DNA from: Cladorrhinum sp. PSN259
Taxonomy: Eukaryota; Ascomycota; Sordariomycetes; Sordariales; Podosporaceae
Length of the DNA stretch: 64,000 nt
Reading direction: 5' to 3'
Assembly (NCBI GenBank): GCA_033725935.1
Contig: MU867069.1
Location: 62,001-126,000, forward strand
Below the pieces are notes generated by a model, which was not told the origin of the DNA, searched no databases, and was given only the letters and a program-made list of their open reading frames with translations. Below are positions 12,598-24,900 of the stretch, one piece after another. Both the position numbers and the translations under genes were made by a program. The stretch's first letter is position 1, and every line of letters begins with the position of its first letter.

Positions 12598-12724
12598 CTA
12601 AGAAGAAAACTGTTAGTTCATGTCTAGTGTAGAGAAAGTAAAGAATCTACACAGGCCGCCCGCGTACTGATCTTTTCTTGCTCTCGCTCATGTCCGGGGC
12701 GAAGGCAAGGGGTGCCCCGATCAT

Positions 12725-13158
12725 TTGCTACCACTCTTTATTGACTGTTGGCCCCCTAATATATTTTCAAGATGGTCACGAAATTCTGGCTGATAATGAG
12801 ATGAAAATTAAGGGAGAGAAACAAGATAAAATGTGATCCCGGTGAGGATCTCACGCTCCAAGGGTATAACAGCCGCTGCATTTTCACACGGTCTTCATCT
12901 CTCCCTTCTTTTCTCTTGTTCTTTTTCTTTTTTGTGACAGTTGGGAAGCCGCTTCTTCTTAGATTTGTCGTCTCTTCCCATGTCATTTTCGGCACGGCAT
13001 CTTTGTGTTTTTCAATAATTGGAACTTCACCCTCCGTGAGGTGGTATAGGAAAGGTTCAAGTAGACATAAAATCAGGAGTCTTTTGTATACTTAAAAAAA
13101 AGAGTTAGACAAGAGAAATCTCGCTATAAAAACAAACAAAAATTATAAAGTAATTAAT
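12725..13158. other. Intergenic
   Basis: AT-rich, with no supported coding frame. The end next to the tRNA holds its 3' flank (minus strand). Confidence 0.4.
13138..13142 (-). terminator. RNA polymerase III terminator of tRNA-Gly
   Basis: On the minus strand a run of five T residues lies about 16-20 nt past the tRNA 3' end, with a further T-rich stretch beyond. This fits a pol III stop signal. Confidence 0.6.
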
Positions 13159-13228
13159 GCGTCAGCCGCGAATCGAACGCGGGGCCCATCGATGGCAACG
13201 ATGGATTTTACCACTAAACCACTGACGC
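13159..13228 (-). tRNA. tRNA-Gly (anticodon GCC)
   Basis: The reverse complement folds into a complete cloverleaf. The 7-bp acceptor stem is GCGTCAG/CTGACGC. The D-loop region is GTTTAGTGGTAAAA. The anticodon loop TTGCCAT is closed by CATCG/CGATG, and the T arm CCGCG-TTCGATT-CGCGG has the standard TTC. The anticodon GCC reads Gly GGC/GGT codons. Length is 70 nt with no intron and no encoded CCA, as in eukaryotes. Confidence 0.95.
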
Positions 13229-13696
13229 TTCTAATGGATATTATTGGTTAATTTTCGCGAGTCTCGCTTCATGACTGGAGGTTGTTAGATGGTGCAACGT
13301 TGAGTGAGTCCCGTGGGTGAAAAAGGGGGTAAGAGTAAAGAAACCAATTCGCAACGTGAGTTTGAGTAGAAGGGAAGCAGCCGATAGAAAAGTGCAGAAA
13401 TTCAGAATCATCTGAGATTATATGTCCAGCACTAGGATAAAATCATGCGGATAGACTGTAAGCCTGAATAGTAGCTTTCAAAAACTTGAAAGGAGTAAAG
13501 AGCGATGATTTGGTTCCCTAGACCAGTGTTAAGCGTGGGAGATTGACGCAATGGCAGATATGGCTTGAAATAAAAGATAAACTTGTTGAATACATTGATC
13601 TCATATTGACATTTACTTGCTTTTTTCCCTTTAAAGTTTTGAACAAGACTGTCCGTTTTGACATAAGCAAAATGGTTCTCATAAAAAACGGGAGAA
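13229..13696. other. Intergenic, tRNA 5' flank and 3' flank of next gene
   Basis: No supported gene. This holds the upstream side of the tRNA and the likely 3' UTR of the cysteine-rich protein gene to the right. Confidence 0.4.
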
Positions 13697-15430
13697 TCAG
13701 ACACCCCCATCCTGAAAATAACCGTCAGCGTCGGGGCCAACGTCGGGCGAGGTGAGAAAGCCAAAGTCGGACGAAGGAGAGTTCGGGAGAGGAGACTGCG
13801 GTCGGCCGGGACGGTCGCGGACGCTCTCTCGCTCCTGGGGGCAATGGGGGTCTTGATCCTGTTTGTAAGGGTAAACGCCTCTTCCGTATTTAACAATGCA
13901 AGCCTGATTGTACCAGCAATTCTGGCGTTCCTTCTCGTAGCATGCTCTGGGCGCACAAGGCCGTTTGTTGTATGTGTCGTGTTCGTGGAAGTCCTCGAAA
14001 CAGATGCCGCAGACGGTGCCGTTGAGCTGATGTTCCATGGTATCCCCGACTTTGGCGTAGACGATGTTCCTCTTGACGATCCGGGTGCGTGCCCCGTCAA
14101 ACTTGTGGTATGAGTTCCAGTGCTTTTCGATTTTGCGCGGAAGTATCTCCCAGACTCGCTTCATCTTTCGGCTTGTCCATTCCCGAAGATCCGTGGAACT
14201 CAGCATAAAATACAACTCTGTCCTTGGCTCATCCAACATTTCCCTAGTCGGCAGCGTAGCTAGGTGCCAGAAATACTCGTCGCTCCCTGGTTCTCGCCGG
14301 AGGAAGTCGGCCACAAAGTAGTCCATCAAGATGGTCCTTCGGTGATCTGTAAGGCCTGTGTCGGTCGCCAGGATCAAAGCAAACCAGTAAAGCAAGACTT
14401 TACGTCTCTCCTGTCTCCGCAAATCCAGCGGGGTCATGTCCTTATCAACCATCTTCCATTTCCCCATGGCTATTAGATAATGAGTAGAGATAAGAGACTC
14501 GTATTTGAAGCGGGCTTGAGCCATGTTGGGCATAAGAACTGGAAGAGCCAACAAATGTTTGTCGCGAACGGTCCTTCCGAAGCCTTCAGGGGGCGGCTTC
14601 GCCATCCACGTCTGCCACCGAGCGAGACGTCGCAAAACCTCTTTTTGGGAAAGAACCGTCAATGCCAAATTGTCAATCGTCAGCCTGCTTTGGCCGTCTG
14701 GTAGGTTCTCAGGATGGCCAGGATCAGAAACGGTGCCAATGACACGGTGGGCCATTTTGCGGCGGAGGAACTTGGCAGGGTTTGACAACTGGGGGCGAAC
14801 CGAGGGTAGCTCGTTACACTGCGTGTAGTTGGTCGGATCGACCCCGTATATGAATTCAAGCTCGTCTTCGAAAAATTGGAGAGTCTGTTTGGGGCCATGC
14901 TCGGGGTATATCGGGCAGACGAGATTTTCGAGGCATACCGTGAGGATGTGCGCGACTGCGTAATCGTTGAGGTGCCCTGTGCGGTGATCCTGTATGTAAC
15001 GGTTCTCGACATTTAGAGGTCGGCATCGATTGTAGTTGATGAAAACGTGGCGCATCAAGTCATAGAATCTCTCGACATAGGATTTCCGTGCAAAGAAGTC
15101 GAGCTCGTCGCCAAGTAACTGGTTCTCTCTGTCGTTGTAGGCCGATCTGCCCTTCAGGGTCAAGTTCTCCTCGTCAACCCACGCCGGGAGCGCGTAGGGG
15201 TCCTCGGTCTCGCCCGTGCAATTCGGACATTGTAAGCCTTCTGGATAGTATTCATGGATCTGGCGAAGGCCTCCCTCACATTCGCAATCGAAATCTCGAA
15301 CTCGAGTTACAAACTTATTGTCGGGTTCCTTGTAAACCGGAGGGGTAGAGCAGGAATGGCGATATCTTATGTTGTGATGGAGCTTCCTATTCTTGTCGCA
15401 GGTAAAGTGTCTAACAAATTCTTTGCACAT
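13697..15430 (-). CDS. Cysteine-rich, zinc-binding-like hypothetical protein next to cullin-3
   Basis: A single-exon frame of 577 codons from the Met at 15430; an ORF extension to 15586 is less likely to be translated. The N-terminus MCKEFVRHFTCDKNRKLHH continues with a HSC and then CECEGG and CPNCTG, resembling the zinc-ribbon start of many fungal hypothetical proteins. The middle 350 residues are helical and unrecognised. The C-terminal 90 residues carry CGICFEDF, then spaced cysteines (RPC, RAC, QNC, QAC) and a final HCP. This is RING-like in outline but does not fit the canonical C3HC4 spacing. The gene lies 280 bp downstream of CUL3 on the same strand. A ubiquitin-ligase role would be inference only. 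Confidence 0.7.
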   Translation of the reverse strand: MCKEFVRHFTCDKNRKLHHNIRYRHSCSTPPVYKEPDNKFVTRVRDFDCECEGGLRQIHEYYPEGLQCPNCTGETEDPYALPAWVDEENLTLKGRSAYNDRENQLLGDELDFFARKSYVERFYDLMRHVFINYNRCRPLNVENRYIQDHRTGHLNDYAVAHILTVCLENLVCPIYPEHGPKQTLQFFEDELEFIYGVDPTNYTQCNELPSVRPQLSNPAKFLRRKMAHRVIGTVSDPGHPENLPDGQSRLTIDNLALTVLSQKEVLRRLARWQTWMAKPPPEGFGRTVRDKHLLALPVLMPNMAQARFKYESLISTHYLIAMGKWKMVDKDMTPLDLRRQERRKVLLYWFALILATDTGLTDHRRTILMDYFVADFLRREPGSDEYFWHLATLPTREMLDEPRTELYFMLSSTDLREWTSRKMKRVWEILPRKIEKHWNSYHKFDGARTRIVKRNIVYAKVGDTMEHQLNGTVCGICFEDFHEHDTYNKRPCAPRACYEKERQNCWYNQACIVKYGRGVYPYKQDQDPHCPQERESVRDRPGRPQSPLPNSPSSDFGFLTSPDVGPDADGYFQDGGV

Positions 15431-15710
15431 TTTGGGAACTCGAGATTGGACTGCTTTGAATGTGGTAGTTTTGATGTTCAAGAATACTGCTGGAAGGTTG
15501 GACCAGATAAGTAATATATATCGTATCCGCATCTGCAACACCGCAAACGGACGTTCAAACAACGAATGTTCGCCCAGACAGAACAAAGCCCATTCGCCGC
15601 CTGCTTGTCCGACAAGGGCCGCTTGGTACTATTGGTTGACTTGAAATCTGCACTGACAAAGAAACATGGATGAAGGATGGACGTTTTTTCTTTGCCCGCC
15701 ATGGTGTGAA

Positions 15711-18365
15711 TTATGCCAAGTATCTGTATGCAGAAACGTCGCCATCTATACGTTCCAAATACTCTCGTGCAAGCAAGTCCTCTATCCGCTTCTTGATCAG
15801 CGATATCTCGGGTTTGAATCGCCCAGCGAGCTGGCCAATCACCTCGGTGGTGAGCTGAGTGTGAGATAGCTCCTTGCGTTGTCTGTTCGTTTGGACCAAG
15901 TTAGTTGATGAAATCTCCACGGTGAAAAAAACAGAAACTGCAGAATACGATGGTAACTGACTTCATGATCCTCACGATTGCCGCGTCAACAACGTGCGCG
16001 CGGGTCTGGTCGTTCTTCCTCTCTGTCTCCTTTCGCTCATCGTCACCTTCCACCTTGGAGGTACTGCTGAGGACGGGAGCCTTGATCTTGATGGTTTTGC
16101 TGACGAACTGAGCATTGTACGAGAATGCGTCCGTCGATTTAACCACCTTGTTGAGTGGTTCTTTGACCAGAACTCTGCACTTCGGGGGGATCGAGAGAGA
16201 GGCCAAAGTCTTGATGAGGTCACCTGTTGGAATATTCGTTTTGGCCTGAATCTCACCGAAACTCATGCTTTCACCCTCGCCCATGTCGTTGAACAGCAGG
16301 AGCACAACCATTCCGTAGGTGGAAACATTCAACTCGTACCGTCGGTCCTTGCTCAGCGGCCCCGACTCCTTTCCGGAAACTTTGGGGAATGCACACTTGA
16401 TATCAGCGCTCCCCGCCGAGGCAACCCAGGTGAGGACTCTGCCACTTCTATTCTTCAGGTAGTACTTGAAGAAGCTTTCCTGAAGTCTTTTGATCGAGGG
16501 CGGGAAGATGCAATCTCTTGCACCTTCTTCTTGAAGAGTGCCACGACCCATCACCTCTGGTGGCCAGTAGTTTGTGGTGAGAACGTGGATACCAAGGTCG
16601 ACGTTCTTGACATCAACATCCCCAAGGCTCTTGATGTGATCACGGTAATTCTCCGAGTGATCCTTGGAAACTTCCATGTCCTTGAACATGCCTTCAAATT
16701 TGCTGGTAAAGTGGTTGCCCATCTCCGTCTTCATCCGGCGCACGAGCTCCTTTTCAATATGCATGTCCGACTTATTATGTAACAGCCGTCGCGCAAGATG
16801 TTTTTGGTAGTACCGCTCAAAAAGATCTCTATCTGCGAGATATCTCAGGAGGATGATGGATTTTTGCAAGACGAGCTCGACATCTTGATCGGATTTGCCC
16901 TTCAAACCCCTCTTCAAACTGTCGTCAATGAAGAGAGAAACGAATTCGGCACATCGATTGAACATGTTGATAAAGTCGGCAAAACTCTTGGTTACGGCTG
17001 ATTGGAGAATGAGGTCTTGACTAAAGCAGACGACCGAGAGATTGTCGAACCTATCCTTGAGCTGCAACACATCATCTGCCCATTTTATAGCTGCTGCTGT
17101 CTGTTGGGCAGCGGCCGTCAAAGGTTGCCCCTTGGACTTGTCACCACCCTCGGCACCCTCGTCGGCAGCCACTACCGCGGTGGAAAAATCTGTATTTTTG
17201 AGTGTTTGCTCGATTTCGAGTCCCAATTCCATGACACGATTTGAGAGCAACGTCTTCAAAGGCGTCTTTGACTTGTCAACCATTGCAACAAGTGCGTAAA
17301 GAATTGCTAGATCTTCAAGTCGGTCATTGTCAATCATAGTCTTTAGACCGGTGCCCTCGAGGGCCAAGAACTCGTCGAGTTTGGATGAAATGAGCTCCAT
17401 CTTAACGACCTCTAAAATCCTGTCTGTTGTAATGAAGGGTAGCGAAGTCATGCACCGGTCGCGTTCTTCCTCCAAGCGGCGCTGAGTATGCCGCAGCCAA
17501 ACGGCTGCATCTGCTTCGCGGATCAGTTTCTCGCACTCACGCCTGTAGAAGGCATGACTGGCTTGGAGGAAGCGCGGCTCAAAGACGGTGAGATATAGCT
17601 TCTCGTTCTCGAACTCGTTATCGTTGTCGTATAACTGTTCCAGCATGCCAGTAGTCTGGCGCAAGAGATTCCGGTCAATGATATCGCCATCTCTCTCCAT
17701 ATTTATCAGGTCAAGAATTACGGCAATAAGTGCATCAAAGATGTTGAATGGGCGGTCAGAACCCTCTGGACCGATGTCGAGATTGTACTTCAGGACCTGG
17801 TCCCTGAACAGACCAATGGTCGCGGCGTAGATTGTGGGTTGGGCCGTCGTGTCATCGGCCTTTTCCATGTATAATAGAATATCTGCGATCATGTTCATGG
17901 CCGTGTTGTGATCCAACCATCTGTCCCGAATGCCGCGCAAGAATCTCTCGCCAGTCTCGCGTCGCTCGTGGGCACTCGACGTCGTTATCTGAAGCAACGA
18001 AATGCTAGTGACGTTGTTCGAAATAAGCTCGTCGATTCGTGGAATAACATGATCGCGGAACCATTGTGTTTCGAACTCAATGACCCTGTCATAGAGCAGC
18101 TGGCCCTTCTTCCTCAGTGTTATCTTGTATGAGGCGCGGTAGAGATGCTCAAACGAGAGAGCGCTAACCACCTTGTTGTGGATGTCGGTAAGGGCGCCGC
18201 GGAGGATGTCCCAGCATGGTTCGAATTCGCTTGTCTCCTTATTAACGATAGGCTGCATTGCCGTCAAAGGTAAGCTCGTGCCAGAGGTACGACGGATGCA
18301 TCGAGGCCGTCTTCCGGAGGTGTACATACCCGTCTTATTGGCCGTACTTTCTTATGCGACGCCAT
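15711..18365 (-). CDS. CUL3: Cullin-3, scaffold of BTB-type ubiquitin ligases
   Basis: Exons 18330-18365, 15962-18252 and 15711-15882 give 832 aa. Exon 1 encodes only MASHKKVRPIRR. It joins over intron 18253-18329 to PIVNKETSEFEPCWDIL and FEHLYRASYKITLRKKG, the BTB-adaptor-binding N-terminal helices. The cullin repeats, cullin homology domain (DLFERYYQKHLARRLL) and winged-helix B end follow. The neddylation site IVRIMK is Lys776. Its codon is split by the last intron (15883-15961), after which the protein continues QRKELSHTQLTTEVIGQL and ends in YRYLA, typical of cullins. Family knowledge: the C-terminus binds Rbx1 and the E2; NEDD8 on the lysine activates the ligase. An insert rich in Ala/Gly/Lys near residue 385 is probably a flexible loop. 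Confidence 0.95.
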
Positions 18366-18951
18366 ATTAACCAACTACCCTCCAGGCAGCGAGCCCAAGA
18401 ATAAGTGTGTTGGGTGTGAGTGATCGGTCAGTTTGGCCAAACGACAACGACGAGGATGGCGGGGTGGATCATTGCAGTGTTGCACTTTCTGGTCTGTCTG
18501 GATGCTTGAAATGCTTAAATATTGGAATGTCACAATGTTTGAATATCGCGTGAATACCATAGACGAATCAAAACTTTCTTTGTAGATGTGATATGTACCT
18601 GAGAAAGGTGAAAAAGGTTCCGGATGCCAGCCAGATTCCAAGGTTTATAGAAGCTCAAGACAAGGCCAGAGCGGCAGCAGCAGGCACCTCAAGGTCCCGC
18701 GTCCCAGCCCGGTGGGAGAGCTGGTGGCGTTGCCCCGCCGAACTCCACCACCTAAGCGGAAGAAACGTTGATTTGCTGCTTGTTGGCGGGTTCTAGCGTA
18801 GTGTCATCTTGGCACTAGCTGAGCTTGTGGATAGGAATCAATATCTTGCAGGGTTGTTAATAGATACAGTTTCCATGCATCATTATCTTGTCGACATACA
18901 AATAAGATCGATTATTATAGTAACTTTCATTTTTTACCACGCCCTTAGTCT
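18366..18951. promoter_or_regulatory. CUL3 promoter region and UTP20 3' flank
   Basis: Non-coding. It contains the CUL3 upstream region (left) and the UTP20 3' UTR (right). No clear TATA box; AT-rich patches near 18510-18560. Confidence 0.45.
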
Positions 18952-21900
18952 TTACATGTGACCAAATGCCCTCCTTATCTCTCTCTGCTCCTGTCCCTTC
19001 GCCTTTCTTCTCTCCTTCTTCTTCTCAAACTTCTTCCTCTTCTCCCTTCCATGCTTCTCGGGCGCCGTGATGGCTCCGATCTTGCGCTTTGTCATGCGCT
19101 GCTGCCGCCTCTCCCGAATGTTCTCACCGACGGCCAACATCGCCTTGGTATACTCGGCGTTGCCAAGCTTGCGCTGCAAGGTCTCCATGATGGTTGTGGC
19201 CTTGGTCTTGAGCGTCTCATACCTCGTCTTGAAGCTCTCATTGAGCGAGAATGGCGCGCGAATAGATGGGTCGGTCAGATTGCGCAGCGGCCGGAGGATC
19301 GTCCTCACCGACACCATCAACGCCTCGGCAGATACCCTTTCGCAGAACGCTTCAAGAACGTCCATGGCTGCCAACTTGGAAACAAGCGCCTCGGGCCTGG
19401 GCTGTCTCTCTTTGCGGATGATGAGCGCGAGCTTGAAAAAAAGATACTTTATATCTGCCCTGCGTTCGGTCTGCTTGGTCTCGTCCTCTTCTTCTTCACC
19501 TTCGCCATCACTCTGGTCCTCATCCTCGTCTTCATCGCTCTCTGCCTTGGCCGAGTTGAGGAAGGTGCCCAAGAACATCAGGACTTGAACAACCTCCTGA
19601 GCGAGCGCCTCGTCAACTTCAGGCGCGTTGAGAATGCCCAGTGCTAATTGGAGCAAAGTGGCGACATCTTCCTCGTCAAGAGTCAGCCCATAAGAGCCAG
19701 TAAGTGGCAGGGTTGCCGATTTGCCAGCGTTTCTCGCAAAATCTGCAAGGTACATGCTGAGCAACTTGATTGAGGTAAGCTTTACAGTGCCGTTGGAGTG
19801 TGCCAAGCAAGTCTGGACTTCTGCCCACAGTTCGCTAGAGTCCCGGGAGAGGACATGCTGAGGATGCTTCTCCACCAATGTCTGGAGAGTGCCAAGAGTG
19901 GTGTTGGCAAGTTCCCAGTCCTTCTCCAGAGCAACCTCGTCCCCGAGCACGTTAAGGATCCTCCCAGAAACAAGTCCAAGGTCCTTTTTGTCATTGGGGG
20001 TTGGCTCACGACCATCAAAGTACAAACCGAACGCATGTAGCGCAAGTTTTAGGACTGCCGCATTTCCCTCCTGTTCAATCCAGGATCTCAACATGGTCAT
20101 GAACTTGGACAGCCTCTCTTTGTCTGCAACACGGAAGACCTGTCTAATCAGTTCGCCAGCTGCAAGACGACATTTCTCGCTGTCATCGTTGGCCAAGACA
20201 AAGATAAGAGGGATGAAGCATGTCGCTGCAACCTCTTGAGTGAACTCATCCGCAGACTTCTTCAACAGCAAGTTGACGACTTCCATAACAGACAGGCGGC
20301 CGCCTTCGCGCTCGTACTTGAGATTTGCAACGATGAACTTGAGCTGGCCCTCCCATCTATTTCTCTTTTGCGGGTAATCGCGAAGGAACTGGAAGTAGGC
20401 GCCACGAGCTAGGTCTCGGGTATCCTTGTCATCGTTCGTGATCATGACAGTGCCAACATGGTCAAGTGTATCATACACAACAGCGGTCTCCAGTTTGCGG
20501 TCCAGAACCGACCGCAAAAAGTTGAATGTGACATGTCTGTACATGGGCTCGGTCAGATCATCCTTTAGCTTTCTGAGAAGCATATCCAGGGCCGCGTCCT
20601 TCATCTGAATCTCCCGTCTGTCTCTGAGGATGACGGAGATGAGCTTCAAAGCGGTTTGAGCCAAGTCAGAGGCGGTAGTGGTCGACAGAGAGATTGATTT
20701 CAAGGCTTCTCTGTGGGCGACCTTGTATAGACCATCCATATCTCCGTTCTTGAACGGAACCTTGGTGAGGACCGTGAGAGTCTTGAAGGCAGCAATCTTA
20801 ACCTCCTCTTCGGATGAGAGCACGGCGTCACCGAGAATGGGAAGGAATCCCGTAATATTGCCAGCCGTGCGGAGATTATCGTGCTTCCTGAGAACCGACC
20901 GAAGGATATCAACGGCAAACCTAACGAGCTTATACGTGTGCTTGGCTGTGATAGCACCATCGCTCTTCTTGGCAGCTTTTTGCATGATGAACCTCTTCAA
21001 CCTAGGATCCATCTTGGGCTGTTCTTCAGGCTTTTGGGTGTTGTACACCCCCTGGATCACCTGATAGCAGAAAACTAGAACGTCCTGTGAGGATGCTGCA
21101 GGATTCTCCAACAGACCTTTAGTGATGCGAGTAAGAAGTTCATCAACCTTGCGAACCGTGCGGATGTCGAGCTTCTCCAGCAAAAGAGCCTGCAAAGGAG
21201 TGATCAAGTCACCAAGACGGCGGATAGATGCAGTTCGAGAAACCAGTTCCATAGAATCCTGACTCTTGCTGCTCTTGACTTCTTTCATCTTGCCAGTATA
21301 CTCCTCTGCATCCTTTTCTTGACCAGTAGCGCCAAAAATGTCGTCCATGATAATTGACATAATGGTAGGCAAACTGTAGTCGAGATCTCCTTGTTTGAAG
21401 GATGAGATAGCAACCAACAAGAGCGAATGCATGGTATAAGAGAGCACATGAAGTTGAGGGCCTCTAACAAGCGCACCACGCAGTTCTTTCAGAATAAACT
21501 CAAATTTCTCCGGGCCGAGAATACCAGAGATCTTGGAAAGTGTGTCTCTGGCCAGGTCACGGGCCTCGACAGCCTTGCTGCGAAGGATGTGACAGATATC
21601 AGTCAGGACTGAAGGCAGCTTTTCGTCGAGTAACTGCTCTGGCAAGACACTGAGGAGCTTGACGATGATGACTCCCGCTGGAACTCTGGCGCTGACAGTC
21701 GTCTCATCCTTCTCATGAATATACTTGAGCAGGATAGGCAAGAAGTTGTTAACAATCTCAGAGCTAAGCTTCTCCTGCTCAGGGATTGTGGTGGCAAGGC
21801 GGCATGGTTTCGGCTTCTCAGCGCCGTCGACCTCCATCGCATCGCCTGGCTTCTGAGAGATAGCCGTTCGTAGTGCATCAACCACCTTCTCGAGAAGCTT

Positions 21901-24900
21901 GATCACACGCTTCTGCCAGTCCGGCTTGGATTCGACGAACCCAATGAACCTCCTAAGCAATGCACGGTATTGTTGCCACTCCAATGAAGAGGCGAGAGAC
22001 GCAATAGTATTTATTGCCTGTGCACCCAGGCCTTGATCATCGCCACCCTCGGGCCGACCAAAGGCGAAGTGTTCAAACATTGGAATGAAATACTGGCTAA
22101 TGTGCTTGCTGCGAAGCTCACTCTGGACATTCGCTGCCTCAACCAGACGAAGAGCCTGTATTTGCCTCGAAACAGCTGGACTAAGAATGTGGAAGAAGAA
22201 CGCTTGGTCGGAATCCTCGGATGTAGGAACTAAGGGGGCCAGGTCGGAGACAACTTCCCATTGCGGGAGATGAGTAATGAGATAACCAAACACCCGGGAA
22301 AACTCGCGTCTGACTGTTTCTGAAGCCTCCCTCGCCCCGGAGTAGATGGCTGGCAGTATGACCGTTGACAGCACATCTACGAACTCAGCCTGATCAGGGC
22401 TGGACCAGGCAGACTCAGCCGCGGATATGAACTTGCACAAGCCGTCGGCCGAGTTGGTTGATAGGACGCCGAACTCTTCATCCTGCAGGATATGGAAAAG
22501 AAGATTATGCACTAGCGGCATCCATTGGTTGACAGTAAAAGGGGTAGCTCTGTCCTTCGTAATTGCGTTGAATGCAGCCAGTCGAATGGTGTAGTCGGGT
22601 TCATCCAATCGCTTCTCCTGGTACGAGTTGAGGTCACGGCAGATGTCTGCCACATCTTGCGCCCAGGGTTCGTGCGAGGCAAAAACGTCCAGAACCTCAG
22701 CAAGCATCTGCCTATTTTCTCTGTCCTTGAAGTATCCAAACAGAGAAGATATTGTATTGTAGACCTTGGTCTTCAATTCCGGGTTCCCCTGGAGGTCTCC
22801 GAGAGAGATGAACTTCTTCAAAATCAACAGAATAGAACTCTTGATCTTAGGACTAACCTTCCTTGAAGGCTGATTGAGCAAGAAGGTAGAAATCTCCACA
22901 ATATCCTGTACGCTGCTTGATGTCTCAACGATGGGAGAGATCGCCACAACTGTCTCAACAGCAGTGCCAAGGAGATCTCGGCCGATATCAGGTTGGTCGC
23001 GGAGAAGGCCGCTGATTTCTTTGAGGATTAGGTCGATATTTGGGTCCAGAAGCTCAGACTTGATTAGCTCATTGAACTCCGATTCCGCCGCAGGTGCTTG
23101 AGCGAGGCCGATAAGACTCTTGAGAATTCCGAGAGCAAATACCTTGACCTCATCTCTGGTCTTCTCAATTCCCAATGTCTCAACAATCTTTGGCACAATC
23201 CGCTCGTCGATAGTGAAGAACATCGCAGGCTTAGGCAGAACTGCCCAAGTGCCCAAGAGCTTCCATGTGGCAGATACGCCCTGGGTAGTCTCCACAGGCA
23301 ACTTCTCGATGCGAGGGCTGATTATCTCCTTGACCATTACCTCTTGATAAGGCGTCCAGTCGAAACCCTGATCATTCTGGAACAATTTGCAGAGACACTT
23401 CAAAGATGTCGTCCTGATCACCTTGTACAAGGAGGCATTTTGGATCTCCTCTGATTCTTCAACATCCTGATCATCGGTGTTTCCTCCAACCTGCCGGCAA
23501 GCCGAAATGAGACAGAAGAGGACTGCATTGACAAGTGACTCCATGTAGGAAGACACAGCGGTACCCAGCTCGTTGATGACTGATTCAACCATGTTGAGCA
23601 AGCCCACTTGTTTCCGAGGTGGGAGGATCTCGTGAGCGAAAACGCTTTGATTGAGACCTCGAGCATCAACGATGCGGATGTTTCTGAGCGCGCCAAGAGC
23701 GATGTCCAAGAAGCTGCCAATGTCATCAACATCCAGCTGTCGGATGATGGCCAATCGTGTTGCGTGAAGTCCATGGCGACCGCTCGCAGCTCCCTTTTTC
23801 GAAATAGATCGACCGTATAGAAGATGAAGGAGGACAGGCATGAACTCGGCACGATGGTTTGGTTGGATTTTGTTGTCCCCTTGGAACAAGACCGTAAGCT
23901 CGTTCTTGAACCTGGCCTCGTCAAGCAGATACTCTAGGTTTTCCTGGTATGGTTTCACCGCCTCACTCCTCCATGCAAGCACTGCCTTGAGAGCCGATTT
24001 CTGTACCTCAATGTCGCCGTTCGCTAATAGTTTCAGAAGAGCAGAGTAGACCCTCTGGCTTTGATAGAGGACTCTTGGGTTGTTGAACTGCGCAAAAACG
24101 GCAACAAGAGCCTTCCTATCAGGCAGTGACCAGCTTGTCTCAGAAACATCTTCAATCCCCTCTTCAGCTTCTTCCTCTGGGCTCTCGTTCTCGTCGGTAA
24201 ATGAAAAAAGATATGGCACAATCTTTCTGGACCGCTTCTCAGCCAAAACGGGGAGAGCACAAAGCGCCTTCAGTGCCATGCTCCGTGCCTTCTCGGGCCG
24301 AGGTTCGACAATTTTCTGTCGCTCGTCAAAGGTGCTAAGCATCTCTTGAGAGGGCTCTTGCATCACCTGGCCAGTAGACAGAGAGGTCTTCACCAGCCCC
24401 TTGAGGTTCAGACACTCAAAGTCCGTGAGAGGTACTCGTTGATTAGACTGGGGCTTGTAATCCCCCGACCAGCGTGCAGACGGCACCTCTAACCAATCGA
24501 ATGCCAACTCAGCCAATACCTCTTCACCGTGCTTGCTCTGAGCAACCATGTTCATCGCCCCAACCGAGTCATCCCAGACAGGTGACAACGGCACAGTCAT
24601 CATGCCAAACAGAAATTCCGGAATAGCTTTGGCCAGCCAAGACTTCTCGTCAATATGAGAGTAAACCTGGCCGAGCTTTCGGAGATGAACTGCAATCGTC
24701 CGCGCATTCTGAAGGTTGAGGGGTAATTCTTCAGTCTGTATCATCGTTGCGAGTCCCGCTTCGACATCAGTGGTTGACTCGAGCAGTTCGAGAATTTTCA
24801 AAGACCTAAGCCGAAGGTCATGGGAAGGTGCTGAAAGATTACCAATCAAAGATTTGACTAATGGATCTTCCTCCTCCTGCGTTTCCCCGGTATTGCTTGC

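Noticed and set aside
15994..16782. 262-codon plus ORF
   Set aside because: Antisense to cullin-3.
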